This document shows positions 8,905 through 17,449 of a stretch of DNA of 64,000 bases, in pieces (within the stretch, counting starts at the first letter, position 1; each line of letters opens with the position of its first letter). The notes under the pieces were generated by a model. That model searched no databases. It was given only the letters and a program-made list of their open reading frames with translations, and was not told the DNA's origin. The position numbers and the translations under genes were made by a program. Source of the DNA: Mycobacterium sp. 3519A (GTDB lineage: Bacteria > Actinomycetota > Actinomycetes > Mycobacteriales > Mycobacteriaceae). Location: contig NZ_OESG01000014.1 of assembly GCF_900240945.1 (NCBI RefSeq), positions 2,758,734 through 2,822,733 on the forward strand. The letters are read 5' to 3'.

Positions 8905-9840
8905 ATGGATGCAGAAATGATGCCGTTCGTCGGCACTGAAGCGTTGGCGGCCGGCCTGGTGACGAGGCGGAGTTTGGTCAGCCAGCACGACATGATCTAT
9001 CGAAATGTCTACCAGCGCAAAGGTGTGCCGCTCACGCCGGAGAGACGAGCTGTGGCGGCCTGGCTGTGGTCGAGACGAAACGCCACGATCGCCGGCCTGT
9101 CCGCCGCGGCGTTGCTCGGTTCCAAGTCGGTTGACCCCGAGCTGCCGGCCGAGCTGACCCGTTGCGAAGCCTGCGCGGTCGACGGGATCGTCATCCATCG
9201 AGAGCGACTCCGCGACGACGAGACTTGCCTCGTGAGAGGAATGCCGGTCACCACACCCGCGCGGACAGCGTTCGATCTCGGTCGGCGAGATCGCCTCGAG
9301 ACAGCGATCATCCGGGTGGATGCGCTAGCGAACGCGACAGGTCTCAAACCGGAGGATGTCGAGCGCGTCGCCGCAGATCACCGCGGCGCACGCGGCATCG
9401 TCCAGCTGCGGCGAGTCATGGATCTGATGGACGGCGGCGCCGAGTCGCCGCAAGAGACCCGGACCCGGCTCTTGCTGATCGCCGCCGGATTTCCCAAACC
9501 GCAGACGCAGATTGTTGTCGTCGACGAGTTCGGCGAATTCGTGGCACGCGTCGACATGGGGTGGAAGGAATACAAGCTGGGCGTCGAATACGACGGTCCT
9601 CAACACTGGGACGACCCCGACCAGCATGCCCGTGACATCGACCGGCTTGCCCGACTGGCCGCCGAGGGCTGGCTGATCGTCCGGTTGAGTCGCGATCACC
9701 TGCGTTACCGGCCGCACGTTTTCCTCGCGCGGGTACGTGATGCGGCGCGCGCGGCGGGTTGGCCCGATTGGGAGAAGGTCCGAGTGGACGCACGCATTTC
9801 ATGGCTCGATTCGCGCCCGAGCCGCCGAGTGTGGGCTTGA
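8905..9840 (+). CDS. AbiEi-like winged-helix plus DUF559/Vsr-type nuclease domain protein (A)
   Basis: This is a 311-residue protein from ATG 8905 (a second ATG pair at 8917/8920 is possible). The first ~180 residues resemble the AbiEi-antitoxin N-terminal region of many actinobacterial orphan proteins: short helix-turn-helix, then GLSAAALLGSKSV and GMPVTTPARTAFDLGRRDRL. From about 175 comes a Vsr/DUF559-like PD-(D/E)xK fold: AESPQETRTRLLLIAAGFPK (candidate first acid), then VDMGW, GVEYDGPQHW, and DIDRLARLAAEGWLIVRLS. The acidic residues E, D and E-Y-D fit a metal nuclease. It is alone, with no AbiEii-type toxin next to it. A paralogue sharing RGIV, AESPxE and PKPxxQ lies at 56678-57556. Catalytic activity and target are unknown. 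Confidence 0.75.
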   Translation: MDAEMMPFVGTEALAAGLVTRRSLVSQHDMIYRNVYQRKGVPLTPERRAVAAWLWSRRNATIAGLSAAALLGSKSVDPELPAELTRCEACAVDGIVIHRERLRDDETCLVRGMPVTTPARTAFDLGRRDRLETAIIRVDALANATGLKPEDVERVAADHRGARGIVQLRRVMDLMDGGAESPQETRTRLLLIAAGFPKPQTQIVVVDEFGEFVARVDMGWKEYKLGVEYDGPQHWDDPDQHARDIDRLARLAAEGWLIVRLSRDHLRYRPHVFLARVRDAARAAGWPDWEKVRVDARISWLDSRPSRRVWA

Positions 9841-9863
9841 TACACGTGTAGACGCGGAGAAGC

Positions 9864-9888
9864 GTGCGGGTAACCCACGTTCGGCGCC
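9864..9888 (-). repeat. right inverted repeat of nuclease cassette A
   Basis: GTGCGGGTAACCCACGTTCG followed by GCGCC, the reverse complement of 8753-8776 with one extra C. It ends 10 bp before the lprE stop codon and starts 23 bp after the nuclease stop codon. Confidence 0.8.
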
Positions 9889-9898
9889 AAGCCAGAAG

Positions 9899-10462
9899 CT
9901 AGCCGGGCGTGTTGCCGATCAACTCGACCCCGTTGCCGTTCCACCGGAACTTGACCACGCTGTCGAGGCCGGCGATGCCGCCGGAGAACTTCAACGCGAT
10001 GGTGTCGCCGGTGGTCGCCGACTCGTCGATGCCGTTGAACCCGTAGGTGTCGGGCACGCCGGTCGGGATGAACTTGCCGAGATGGAACAGCACCGCGCGG
10101 GTGTTCGGATTGTCGGAGTTGGTGTTGGCCTTCACGATGACCGCCGACAACTGCGCGCATTCGTTGTAATTGCCTGCCAGCGGTTCCGGATTCCAGGCCT
10201 GATTGCTACGGGGGTCGCGGGGCAATTCCGAAACGGCCTTCGCGATCTCGGGTGCGGCGTTGTTGACCGCGCACGGGTCGGCGGCGGTGACGTCGGGCGC
10301 GACGACGGGTGGGGGCGGCGGCAACGCCGACGGCGCAGGCCGCGCGGTTTCGCGGGCGGGCGAGGTGGCCGTCGGCTCCGGCGTCTTGGACACCGTCGAG
10401 TCGCTCGAACCGCATCCGGCGACCACAACCGTCGCCGCCACAATGAGTACGGCCCTTCTCAC
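9899..10462 (-). CDS. lprE: lipoprotein LprE
   Basis: This 187-residue secreted lipoprotein starts with VRRAVLIVAATVVVAGC, a short basic N-region, hydrophobic core and lipobox VAGC, so it should be acylated at Cys17 and anchored outside the cytoplasmic membrane. A Pro/Ala-rich linker (about 25-65) precedes a compact domain with a Cys pair (DPCAVNN and YNECAQL) and the LppP/LprE-type ending. Gene order (next to deaD, near the Rv1251c homologue) identifies it with Rv1252c. GTG 10462 was chosen because a TAGGTT -10 lies 8 nt upstream, the leaderless spacing. It is divergent from deaD. Molecular role unknown. Confidence 0.82.
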   Translation of the reverse strand: MRRAVLIVAATVVVAGCGSSDSTVSKTPEPTATSPARETARPAPSALPPPPPVVAPDVTAADPCAVNNAAPEIAKAVSELPRDPRSNQAWNPEPLAGNYNECAQLSAVIVKANTNSDNPNTRAVLFHLGKFIPTGVPDTYGFNGIDESATTGDTIALKFSGGIAGLDSVVKFRWNGNGVELIGNTPG

Positions 10463-10547
10463 AGAGGGGCAACCTACCGCGAACCCGTCCGCCCGTCGGA
10501 CAGGCGCGGCCGGAAACCGCCGCGGCAACCACTAGACTTCCTGCGAG
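10463..10547. promoter_or_regulatory. divergent lprE/deaD promoter region
   Basis: The 85-bp gap holds two back-to-back TANNNT -10 hexamers. TAGGTT on the minus strand (10471-10476) ends 8 nt before the lprE GTG, and TAGACT on the plus strand (10533-10538) ends 9 nt before the deaD ATG. Both spacings predict leaderless or nearly leaderless mRNAs, common in mycobacteria. No operator repeat is obvious. Confidence 0.5.
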
Positions 10548-12239
10548 ATGACGTCGCATGAGCCGGATCAGACCGGCACCGCTCTGAACTTTGCTGACCT
10601 GCAAATACACCCGTCGGTGTTGCAGGCCGTTGCCGACGTCGGATACGAGACGCCATCGGCCATCCAGGCGGCGACCATACCCGCGATGATGGAGGGCTCC
10701 GACGTCGTCGGCCTCGCCCAGACCGGCACCGGCAAGACGGCCGCGTTCGCCATCCCGATCCTGTCCAAGATCGACCCGTCGAGCAGAACCACCCAAGCCC
10801 TCGTCCTGGCGCCCACCCGCGAACTGGCGCTGCAGGTCGCGGAGGCGTTCAGCCGCTACGGCGCGCACCTCAACGTCAACGTGCTGCCGGTGTACGGCGG
10901 CTCGTCCTACGGCCCGCAACTGGCAGGCCTCAAGCGCGGCGCCCAGGTGGTGGTCGGCACACCGGGCCGTGTCATCGACCATCTGGAGAAGGGCACCCTC
11001 GACGTCAGCCACCTCGACTACATGGTGCTCGACGAGGCCGACGAGATGCTTCAGATGGGCTTCGCCGAGGACGTCGAGCGCATCCTGGCCGACACCCCCG
11101 AGTACAAGCAGGTCGCGCTGTTCTCGGCGACCATGCCGCCCGCGATCCGCAAGATCACCAGCAAGTACCTGCACGACCCCGTCGAGGTGACGGTCAAAGC
11201 GAAAACGCAAACCGCCGAGAACATCTCGCAGCGCTACCTCCAGGTGGCAGGCCCGCGGAAGATGGACGCGCTGACGCGACTGCTCGAGGTGGAACCGTTC
11301 GAGGCGATGATCGTGTTCGTCCGCACCAAGCAGGCCACCGAGGAGGTCGCCGAACGGCTCAAGGCCAGGGGCTTCGCCGCGGCCGCGATCAACGGCGATA
11401 TCCCGCAGGCGGTGCGCGAGCGAACGATCAACGCGCTCAAGGACGGTTCGATCGACATCCTGATCGCCACCGACGTGGCGGCCCGCGGCCTGGATGTCGA
11501 GCGCATCTCACACGTGCTGAACTACGACATCCCGCACGACCCCGAGTCCTACGTGCACCGCATCGGGCGCACCGGGCGGGCAGGCCGGTCAGGCACCGCG
11601 CTGTTGTTCGTGACGCCGCGCGAACGTCATCTGCTGAACTCGATCGAGCGGGTCACCCGGCAGAAGCTCGTCGAATCCGAACTGCCGTCGGTCGACGACG
11701 TCAACGCCCAGCGAGTGGAGAAGTTCCGCGATTCGATCACCGAGGCGCTCAATGCACCGGGAATCGACCTGTTCCGCAAGCTGATCGAGGGTTACGAACG
11801 CGACCACGACGTCCCGATGGCCGATATCGCCGCCGCGCTCGCGCTGCAGAGCCGCGACGGCGAAGAGTTCCTGATGACCGAACCACCTCCGGAGAAGCGC
11901 AGGGAACGACAAGACCGGCCGAAGCGCGAGGACGGTCCCCGCAAGCCGCGCGAGCGGCGCAGCGACCTCGCCACCTACCGCATCTCAGTCGGCAAGCGGC
12001 ACAAGGTGATGCCCGGCGCCATCGTCGGTGCCATCGCCAACGAAGGTGGATTGCATCGCAGCGACTTCGGCCACATCACCATCCGGTTGGACCATTCGCT
12101 GGTGGAACTGCCTGCGAAGCTGCCCAAGCAGACGTTGAAAGCCCTTGAAAAGACTCGCATTCAGGGGAATCTGATCAATTTGCAGCCCGACCGGGCACCG
12201 AAGCGGGCATCAGGTAAGCCGAAGCGGAAACACGAATGA
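10548..12239 (+). CDS. deaD: DEAD-box RNA helicase DeaD/CsdA
   Basis: This 563-residue helicase has the full motif set: Q motif (FADLQIHPSVLQAVADVGYE, then PSAIQ), Walker A AQTGTGKT (about 58), PTRELALQ, TPGRVIDH, VLDEADEML (about 160), SATMP, and C-terminal VFVRTK, ATDVAARGLDVERI, HRIGRTGRAG. A basic Arg/Lys/Pro linker (about 445-475) leads to a DbpA-type RNA-binding domain (about 480-550) ending in a basic tail. Known DeaD proteins remodel structured RNA in ribosome assembly and mRNA decay, notably in the cold. It equals Rv1253 by position and length. The stop overlaps the acyltransferase start as ATGA, so the two are probably cotranscribed. Confidence 0.93.
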   Translation: MTSHEPDQTGTALNFADLQIHPSVLQAVADVGYETPSAIQAATIPAMMEGSDVVGLAQTGTGKTAAFAIPILSKIDPSSRTTQALVLAPTRELALQVAEAFSRYGAHLNVNVLPVYGGSSYGPQLAGLKRGAQVVVGTPGRVIDHLEKGTLDVSHLDYMVLDEADEMLQMGFAEDVERILADTPEYKQVALFSATMPPAIRKITSKYLHDPVEVTVKAKTQTAENISQRYLQVAGPRKMDALTRLLEVEPFEAMIVFVRTKQATEEVAERLKARGFAAAAINGDIPQAVRERTINALKDGSIDILIATDVAARGLDVERISHVLNYDIPHDPESYVHRIGRTGRAGRSGTALLFVTPRERHLLNSIERVTRQKLVESELPSVDDVNAQRVEKFRDSITEALNAPGIDLFRKLIEGYERDHDVPMADIAAALALQSRDGEEFLMTEPPPEKRRERQDRPKREDGPRKPRERRSDLATYRISVGKRHKVMPGAIVGAIANEGGLHRSDFGHITIRLDHSLVELPAKLPKQTLKALEKTRIQGNLINLQPDRAPKRASGKPKRKHE

Positions 12240-13387
12240 CCGCGCCGGAAGGCGTGAAAGATCCGGTCGCACAGGGCGGCCTGGAATCGGTCGGCAAGGC
12301 TGAGCGCGTCGCGTCGCTGACGGGCATCCGCGCGGTGGCCGCGCTTCTGGTGATGGCGACACACGCCGCCTACACCACCGGCAAGTACACCCATGGGTAC
12401 GTCGGGCTGGTGTACTCGCGCATGGAGATCGGGGTGCCGATCTTCTTTGTGCTGTCGGGTTTCCTGCTGTTCAGCCCGTGGGTGAAAGCCGCAGCGGCAG
12501 GCGCTGATTCGCCGTCGGTGCGCCGCTACGCCTGGCACCGGGTGCGACGCATCATGCCCGCCTACGTCGTCACCGTGCTGATCGCGTACCTGGTTTATCA
12601 CTGGCGCACAGCGGGACCCAACCCCGGCCACACGGTGGTGGGGTTGATCCGCAACCTGACACTGACCCAGATCTACACCGACAACTATCTGTATTCCTAT
12701 CTGCACCAAGGCCTTACCCAGATGTGGAGCCTCGCGGTCGAGGTTGCGTTCTACGTCGCGTTGCCGTTCCTGGCGTACCTGCTGCTGGTCGTGCTGTGTC
12801 GCGGGCGGTGGCGGCCCGCGCTGCTGTTGACCGGTCTCGCGGCGTTGGCGTTGATCACTCCGGCCTGGCTGATCCTGGTGCACACCACCGACTTTCTGCC
12901 CGACGGCGCCCGACTGTGGCTGCCGACGTATCTGCTGTGGTTCCTCGGCGGTATGACGTTGGCGGTGCTGCAACCGATGGGGGTGCGCGCCTACGCGTTC
13001 GCGTGCGTCCCGCTGGCCGTGATCTGCTACTTCATCGCCTCGACCCCAATTGCAGGCGAACCCACCACCTCACCGCACGAACTGCGTGAGGCGTTGCTCA
13101 AGGCGGCGTTCTACGCGGTGATCGCCACGCTGGTGGTCGCGCCGCTGGCGCTGGCCGACCGCGGCCTGTACGCGAAGTTCCTCGCCAGCAGGCCGATGGT
13201 GTTCCTCGGCGAGATCTCCTACGAGATCTTCCTGATCCACCTGGTGACGATGGAGTTGGTGATGGTGGAGATCCTGCGCTGGCGCATCTACACCGGCAAC
13301 GTGGCGATCCTGTTTCTGGTCACCTTCGTCGCGACGGTGCCGGTGGCGTGGGTACTGCACCGGTGCACCCGCGTGCGCACCCCTTAG
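12236..13387 (+). CDS. integral-membrane acyltransferase, OafA/acyltransferase-3 family
   Basis: This 383-residue protein has about 10 membrane segments. It opens with the family signature LTGIRAVAALLVMATHAAY (about residues 22-40, with the conserved His), then FFVLSGFLLFSPWV and a cytoplasmic RRYAWHRVRRIMPAY motif (Arg cluster, about 97-110). Such enzymes O-acylate extracytoplasmic sugars or lipids using cytoplasmic acyl-CoA. The overlap with deaD and the position make it the Rv1254 counterpart. Substrate unknown. Confidence 0.85.
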   Translation: MTAPEGVKDPVAQGGLESVGKAERVASLTGIRAVAALLVMATHAAYTTGKYTHGYVGLVYSRMEIGVPIFFVLSGFLLFSPWVKAAAAGADSPSVRRYAWHRVRRIMPAYVVTVLIAYLVYHWRTAGPNPGHTVVGLIRNLTLTQIYTDNYLYSYLHQGLTQMWSLAVEVAFYVALPFLAYLLLVVLCRGRWRPALLLTGLAALALITPAWLILVHTTDFLPDGARLWLPTYLLWFLGGMTLAVLQPMGVRAYAFACVPLAVICYFIASTPIAGEPTTSPHELREALLKAAFYAVIATLVVAPLALADRGLYAKFLASRPMVFLGEISYEIFLIHLVTMELVMVEILRWRIYTGNVAILFLVTFVATVPVAWVLHRCTRVRTP

Positions 13388-13395
13388 CTCACAAC

Positions 13396-13414
13396 TTAGG
13401 TTATGGTGCCCTAA
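13396..13414 (+). promoter_or_regulatory. IdeR/DtxR-like iron box
   Basis: TTAGGTTATGGTGCCCTAA matches the 19-bp consensus TTAGGTTAGGCTAACCTAA at 15 positions and keeps both outer half-sites TTAGG/CCTAA. A TANNNT -10 (TATGGT, 13402-13407) lies inside the box, so IdeR-Fe bound here would block the promoter of the siderophore-interacting gene, whose ATG is 24 bp downstream. Consensus is from memory of mycobacterial IdeR sites. Confidence 0.7.
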
Positions 13415-13437
13415 GTAAGCGACACGAGGGGCGACGC

Positions 13438-14151
13438 ATGTCCGATACACCATCGCGCGGCTTCCAGGGCGCCGTGCTCAAGCTGCTGCGGGCGGGCGAC
13501 TACCGGCTCACGGTCACCGGCAGGCGCGAGATCACCCCGCATTACCTGCGGCTGAGCTTCGATGCGGGTGGCATGCTGGCCGACCGGCCGCTGCATCCGA
13601 CGATGTGGATCCGGATGTGGTTCGCCGACGGCGACAAGCTGCATCAGCGCGGCTACACGCTGGTCGACCCGGATCCGGGCGCCGACACCGTCGACATCGA
13701 GTTCGCGTTGCACGACGGGATCGCCTCGCACTGGGCCCAGCATGCGCAACCGGGCGACACCATCGACGTGACCGTGCTGGGCAGCAATTTCACACTGCCC
13801 GAACCGGCGCCCAACGGCTACGTCATCGTCGGCGACACGGCATCGCTGCCCGCGATCAACTCCCTGCTGACGGCCGTCGGCGACAGCCCGGCGCGGGTGT
13901 ACCTGGAGGCCGGTCACGACGCCGACAAGCAGTTGCCGGTGGCGCGCAGTACCGGGGTGGTGTGGGTGGACCGCAAGAACGGCGGCGAGGCGCTTGTCGA
14001 GGCGGTCCGCTCAGGCGCGTTCGACGCCGCCGACCACTTCGGTTGGGTCGCCTGCGACAACCGCACCACCCGCGCGGTGGCCAAAATCTTCCGCGACGAC
14101 TACAAGCTCCCGCGCAAGTCGATCAAGGCGCAAGCCTATTGGGTGGCTTGA
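13438..14151 (+). CDS. siderophore-interacting FAD-binding oxidoreductase (SIP family)
   Basis: This 237-residue protein has an N-terminal FAD-binding barrel (REITPHYLRLSFDAGG about 28-43, HQRGYTLVDPDPGA with the RxYT flavin motif about 62-75, and ASHWAQHAQPGD about 98-109) and a C-terminal SIP NAD(P)H domain (YVIVGDTASLPAINSLL, YLEAGHD, AYWVA at the end). These enzymes reduce Fe3+-siderophore complexes in the cytoplasm. ATG 13438 has ACGAGGGG upstream. The IdeR-like box immediately upstream agrees with the function. It is not part of the M. tuberculosis order here, so it is an insertion between the Rv1254 and Rv1255c equivalents. It converges on and overlaps the TetR gene by 16 bp. Confidence 0.85.
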   Translation: MSDTPSRGFQGAVLKLLRAGDYRLTVTGRREITPHYLRLSFDAGGMLADRPLHPTMWIRMWFADGDKLHQRGYTLVDPDPGADTVDIEFALHDGIASHWAQHAQPGDTIDVTVLGSNFTLPEPAPNGYVIVGDTASLPAINSLLTAVGDSPARVYLEAGHDADKQLPVARSTGVVWVDRKNGGEALVEAVRSGAFDAADHFGWVACDNRTTRAVAKIFRDDYKLPRKSIKAQAYWVA

Positions 14152-14717
14152 CTTTTCGGGACCACCATCGGCACGACGAACTCCTCGAGCATCGCCCGCT
14201 CGTCGGCCTCGTCGTGGCCGGGGAACAGGAACAGCGACGTCATCACCCGCACCAACCAGCGGGCCCGCTGCGCGACGACGTCGGGCTCGTCAGGTCCCAG
14301 CGAGATCACGAAGGCCTCGGTGAGCGCCCTGATCACCTCCGACTGCTCGGCCATCTCCGCGCCGATCGGCCGCTGCGTCGTCGCGAACCACGAAGCCAGC
14401 GCGGGGCTTTCACGCACATTGCGGATCGAGGCGATCATTCCCTCGATCAGCCGTTCGCGGGGATCGGTCACCGAGTTGATCTGCTCGGTCATCTCGCGAT
14501 ACAGCCGGTACGCCTCACGGTGCACGTAGGCGGTATACAAGGCGTCGCGGTTCTCGAAATAGCGGTACAGCGTGGCGCGCGAACACCCAGCGGCCGAGGC
14601 GATTTCGTGCATGCCGACGGTCGCCGCCTCCTGCTGGGCGAACAGTTCGCCTGCCGCGTCGAGGATTCGGTCGGCCGCCACCTCGGTGCGCCGCGCTGCC
14701 AGCCAGTCCCCCGCCAT
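14136..14717 (-). CDS. TetR-family regulator (Rv1255c-like)
   Basis: This 193-residue protein starts at ATG 14717 (MAGDWLAARRTEVAADRILD). The N-terminal TetR helix-turn-helix spans about residues 14-58 with VGMHEIASAAGCSRATLYRY, the classic recognition helix ending LYRYFENRDAL. The C-terminal ligand domain is unclassified. It is translationally coupled to cyp130: the cyp130 stop and this start share one base (TGATG). The likely role is control of its own cyp130 operon; ligand and operator are not known. Confidence 0.85.
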   Translation of the reverse strand: MAGDWLAARRTEVAADRILDAAGELFAQQEAATVGMHEIASAAGCSRATLYRYFENRDALYTAYVHREAYRLYREMTEQINSVTDPRERLIEGMIASIRNVRESPALASWFATTQRPIGAEMAEQSEVIRALTEAFVISLGPDEPDVVAQRARWLVRVMTSLFLFPGHDEADERAMLEEFVVPMVVPKSQATQ

Positions 14718-15958
14718 CAGGACGTCACCGTGATCGGCACCGATAGCGGCCTGCGGACGTAACTGCCGCCGGCCCAAACGATTCCGTCTTCGTCGACCTC
14801 GAAGTCCGGGCAGCGCGCCAGCAGTTCGGTCAACGCGACGCGCGATTGCATGCGGGCTGCGGCGGCGCCGAGGCAGAAATGCGCGCCGTGGCTGAACGTC
14901 ATGATGTTTCGCGGCCGTCGCTGCACGTCGAGTTCAGCTGCGTCGTCGCCGTATTCGCGCTCGTCGCGGTTGGCGGAGCCGTAGAGCAGCAGCACCTTGC
15001 GGTCGGCAGGAATGGTGGTGTCGCCGATGGTGACGTCGCGAGTGGTGGTGCGGGCCAGCCCCTGTACGGGTGAGGTCAGCCGCAGGAACTCGTCGATCGC
15101 CTCACCGATCAGATCTGGGTGCTCGACGAGCAGCCGTCGCTGATCAGGTCGCTGATGGAGCAATTGCGCTGTCCCGCCGAGCATTCCGGTGGTGGTGTCG
15201 TTACCGCCGGTCACCATCGTGAAGGTGAACGCCAGGATCGACAGCACGCCCGCGATGTCGCCGTCAGCTCCCACTCCCGCCGCCACCAGATGCGAGACGG
15301 TGTCGTCGCCTGGATCGGAGCGGCGGCGTTCGATGAGCGCGGTGAAGTAGGCCATCATCTCGCCGAGCGCGTCGCCGAGGCCGCCAAGCGCGCCCGCCAC
15401 ACCGCCTGATGTGGTGTTGGCCGCCACGATCGCTTCGGTCCAGCCGTCGAACTGATCGCGGTCCGCATCGGGGACGCCGAGATAATGCGCGACGACCATC
15501 GACGGCAGCGGTTTGAACAACTCGGCGACGATGTCACCGCCGCCGTTGGCGCGCAACGCCTCGATGCGCTCGACGACGAACTCGCGCACCTTGGGTTCGA
15601 CCGCCTCCACCTGCCTCGGCGTGAATCCGCGCGACACCAGCTTGCGGAACTCGGTGTGCACCGGCGGGTCCTGCATCACGAACGGCGGGTTGTCCTGAAG
15701 GCCGATCAGTTCCAGCTCGCCGTAGTTGACGGTCAGCCCCTGCGCTGAGGAGAACGTCTGGTTGTCGCGGGCGGCCCGCCATGCGTCAGCGTGCCGGGAC
15801 AGCACGTAATAGTCGTGATCGGGATTGGCCTCCGGCACGACGCGGTGCACAGGGTCGTGGTCGCGCAGCGCCTTGTACATCGGCCACGGGTTCGGCCAGG
15901 TATCGGCGTCGGCGAGCCGGAACTGGACCGGCGACCCCTGAGACAGAGTGGCTGTCAT
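14717..15958 (-). CDS. cyp130: cytochrome P450 CYP130
   Basis: This soluble P450 has 413 residues. The I-helix oxygen-activation motif is VTGGNDTTTGMLGG (about 240-253), the K-helix is EFLRLTSPVQG (about 280-290), and the heme-binding loop is FSHGAHFCLGAAAARMQSR (about 345-363) with the proximal Cys in FCLG. Identification as CYP130 (Rv1256c) rests on position between TetR and the FAD oxidase and on length. No ferredoxin gene is adjacent. The physiological substrate is not known to me; expression is probably set by the coupled TetR. Confidence 0.85.
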   Translation of the reverse strand: MTATLSQGSPVQFRLADADTWPNPWPMYKALRDHDPVHRVVPEANPDHDYYVLSRHADAWRAARDNQTFSSAQGLTVNYGELELIGLQDNPPFVMQDPPVHTEFRKLVSRGFTPRQVEAVEPKVREFVVERIEALRANGGGDIVAELFKPLPSMVVAHYLGVPDADRDQFDGWTEAIVAANTTSGGVAGALGGLGDALGEMMAYFTALIERRRSDPGDDTVSHLVAAGVGADGDIAGVLSILAFTFTMVTGGNDTTTGMLGGTAQLLHQRPDQRRLLVEHPDLIGEAIDEFLRLTSPVQGLARTTTRDVTIGDTTIPADRKVLLLYGSANRDEREYGDDAAELDVQRRPRNIMTFSHGAHFCLGAAAARMQSRVALTELLARCPDFEVDEDGIVWAGGSYVRRPLSVPITVTS

Positions 15959-16012
15959 GTCTCATTGGTACGACACGCCACTAGAACGTGTCAATAGCCC
16001 CTTTGCGACGAG

Positions 16013-17377
<1,365 letters not shown>

Positions 17378-17384
17378 GCATCCG

Positions 17385-17390
17385 ATCCTA
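17385..17390 (-). promoter_or_regulatory. -10 hexamer of a probably leaderless promoter
   Basis: TAGGAT on the minus strand is followed by exactly 7 nt and then the GTG at 17377, the spacing of leaderless mycobacterial transcripts. No ribosome site precedes the GTG, consistent with this. Confidence 0.5.
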
Positions 17391-17449
17391 CGAGTCGCAG
17401 CTGTGTAGACCGAGAAGCGCTTATCCTGAGCGAACGGGGAGGTCGGGGG

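Larger units (their letters stand above)
8753..9888 (+). other. candidate cassette A: nuclease gene between ~25-bp inverted repeats
   Basis: The unit is 1136 bp: left repeat 8753-8776, nuclease gene 8905-9840, right repeat 9864-9888. In M. tuberculosis the flanking genes (Rv1251c and lprE) are direct neighbours as I remember it, so the unit looks inserted. No target duplication was found immediately outside the repeats. The 128 bp between left repeat and start codon show no second gene. Mobility is inference. Confidence 0.5.

Noticed and set aside
8905..9840. Type IV toxin-antitoxin (AbiE) operon
   Set aside because: The AbiEi-like domain is fused to a nuclease-like domain and no AbiEii-type nucleotidyltransferase gene lies next to either copy.
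12161..12973. 270-codon minus-strand frame across the deaD end and acyltransferase start
   Set aside because: Gln/His/Arg-rich shadow of two conserved genes coupled by ATGA.
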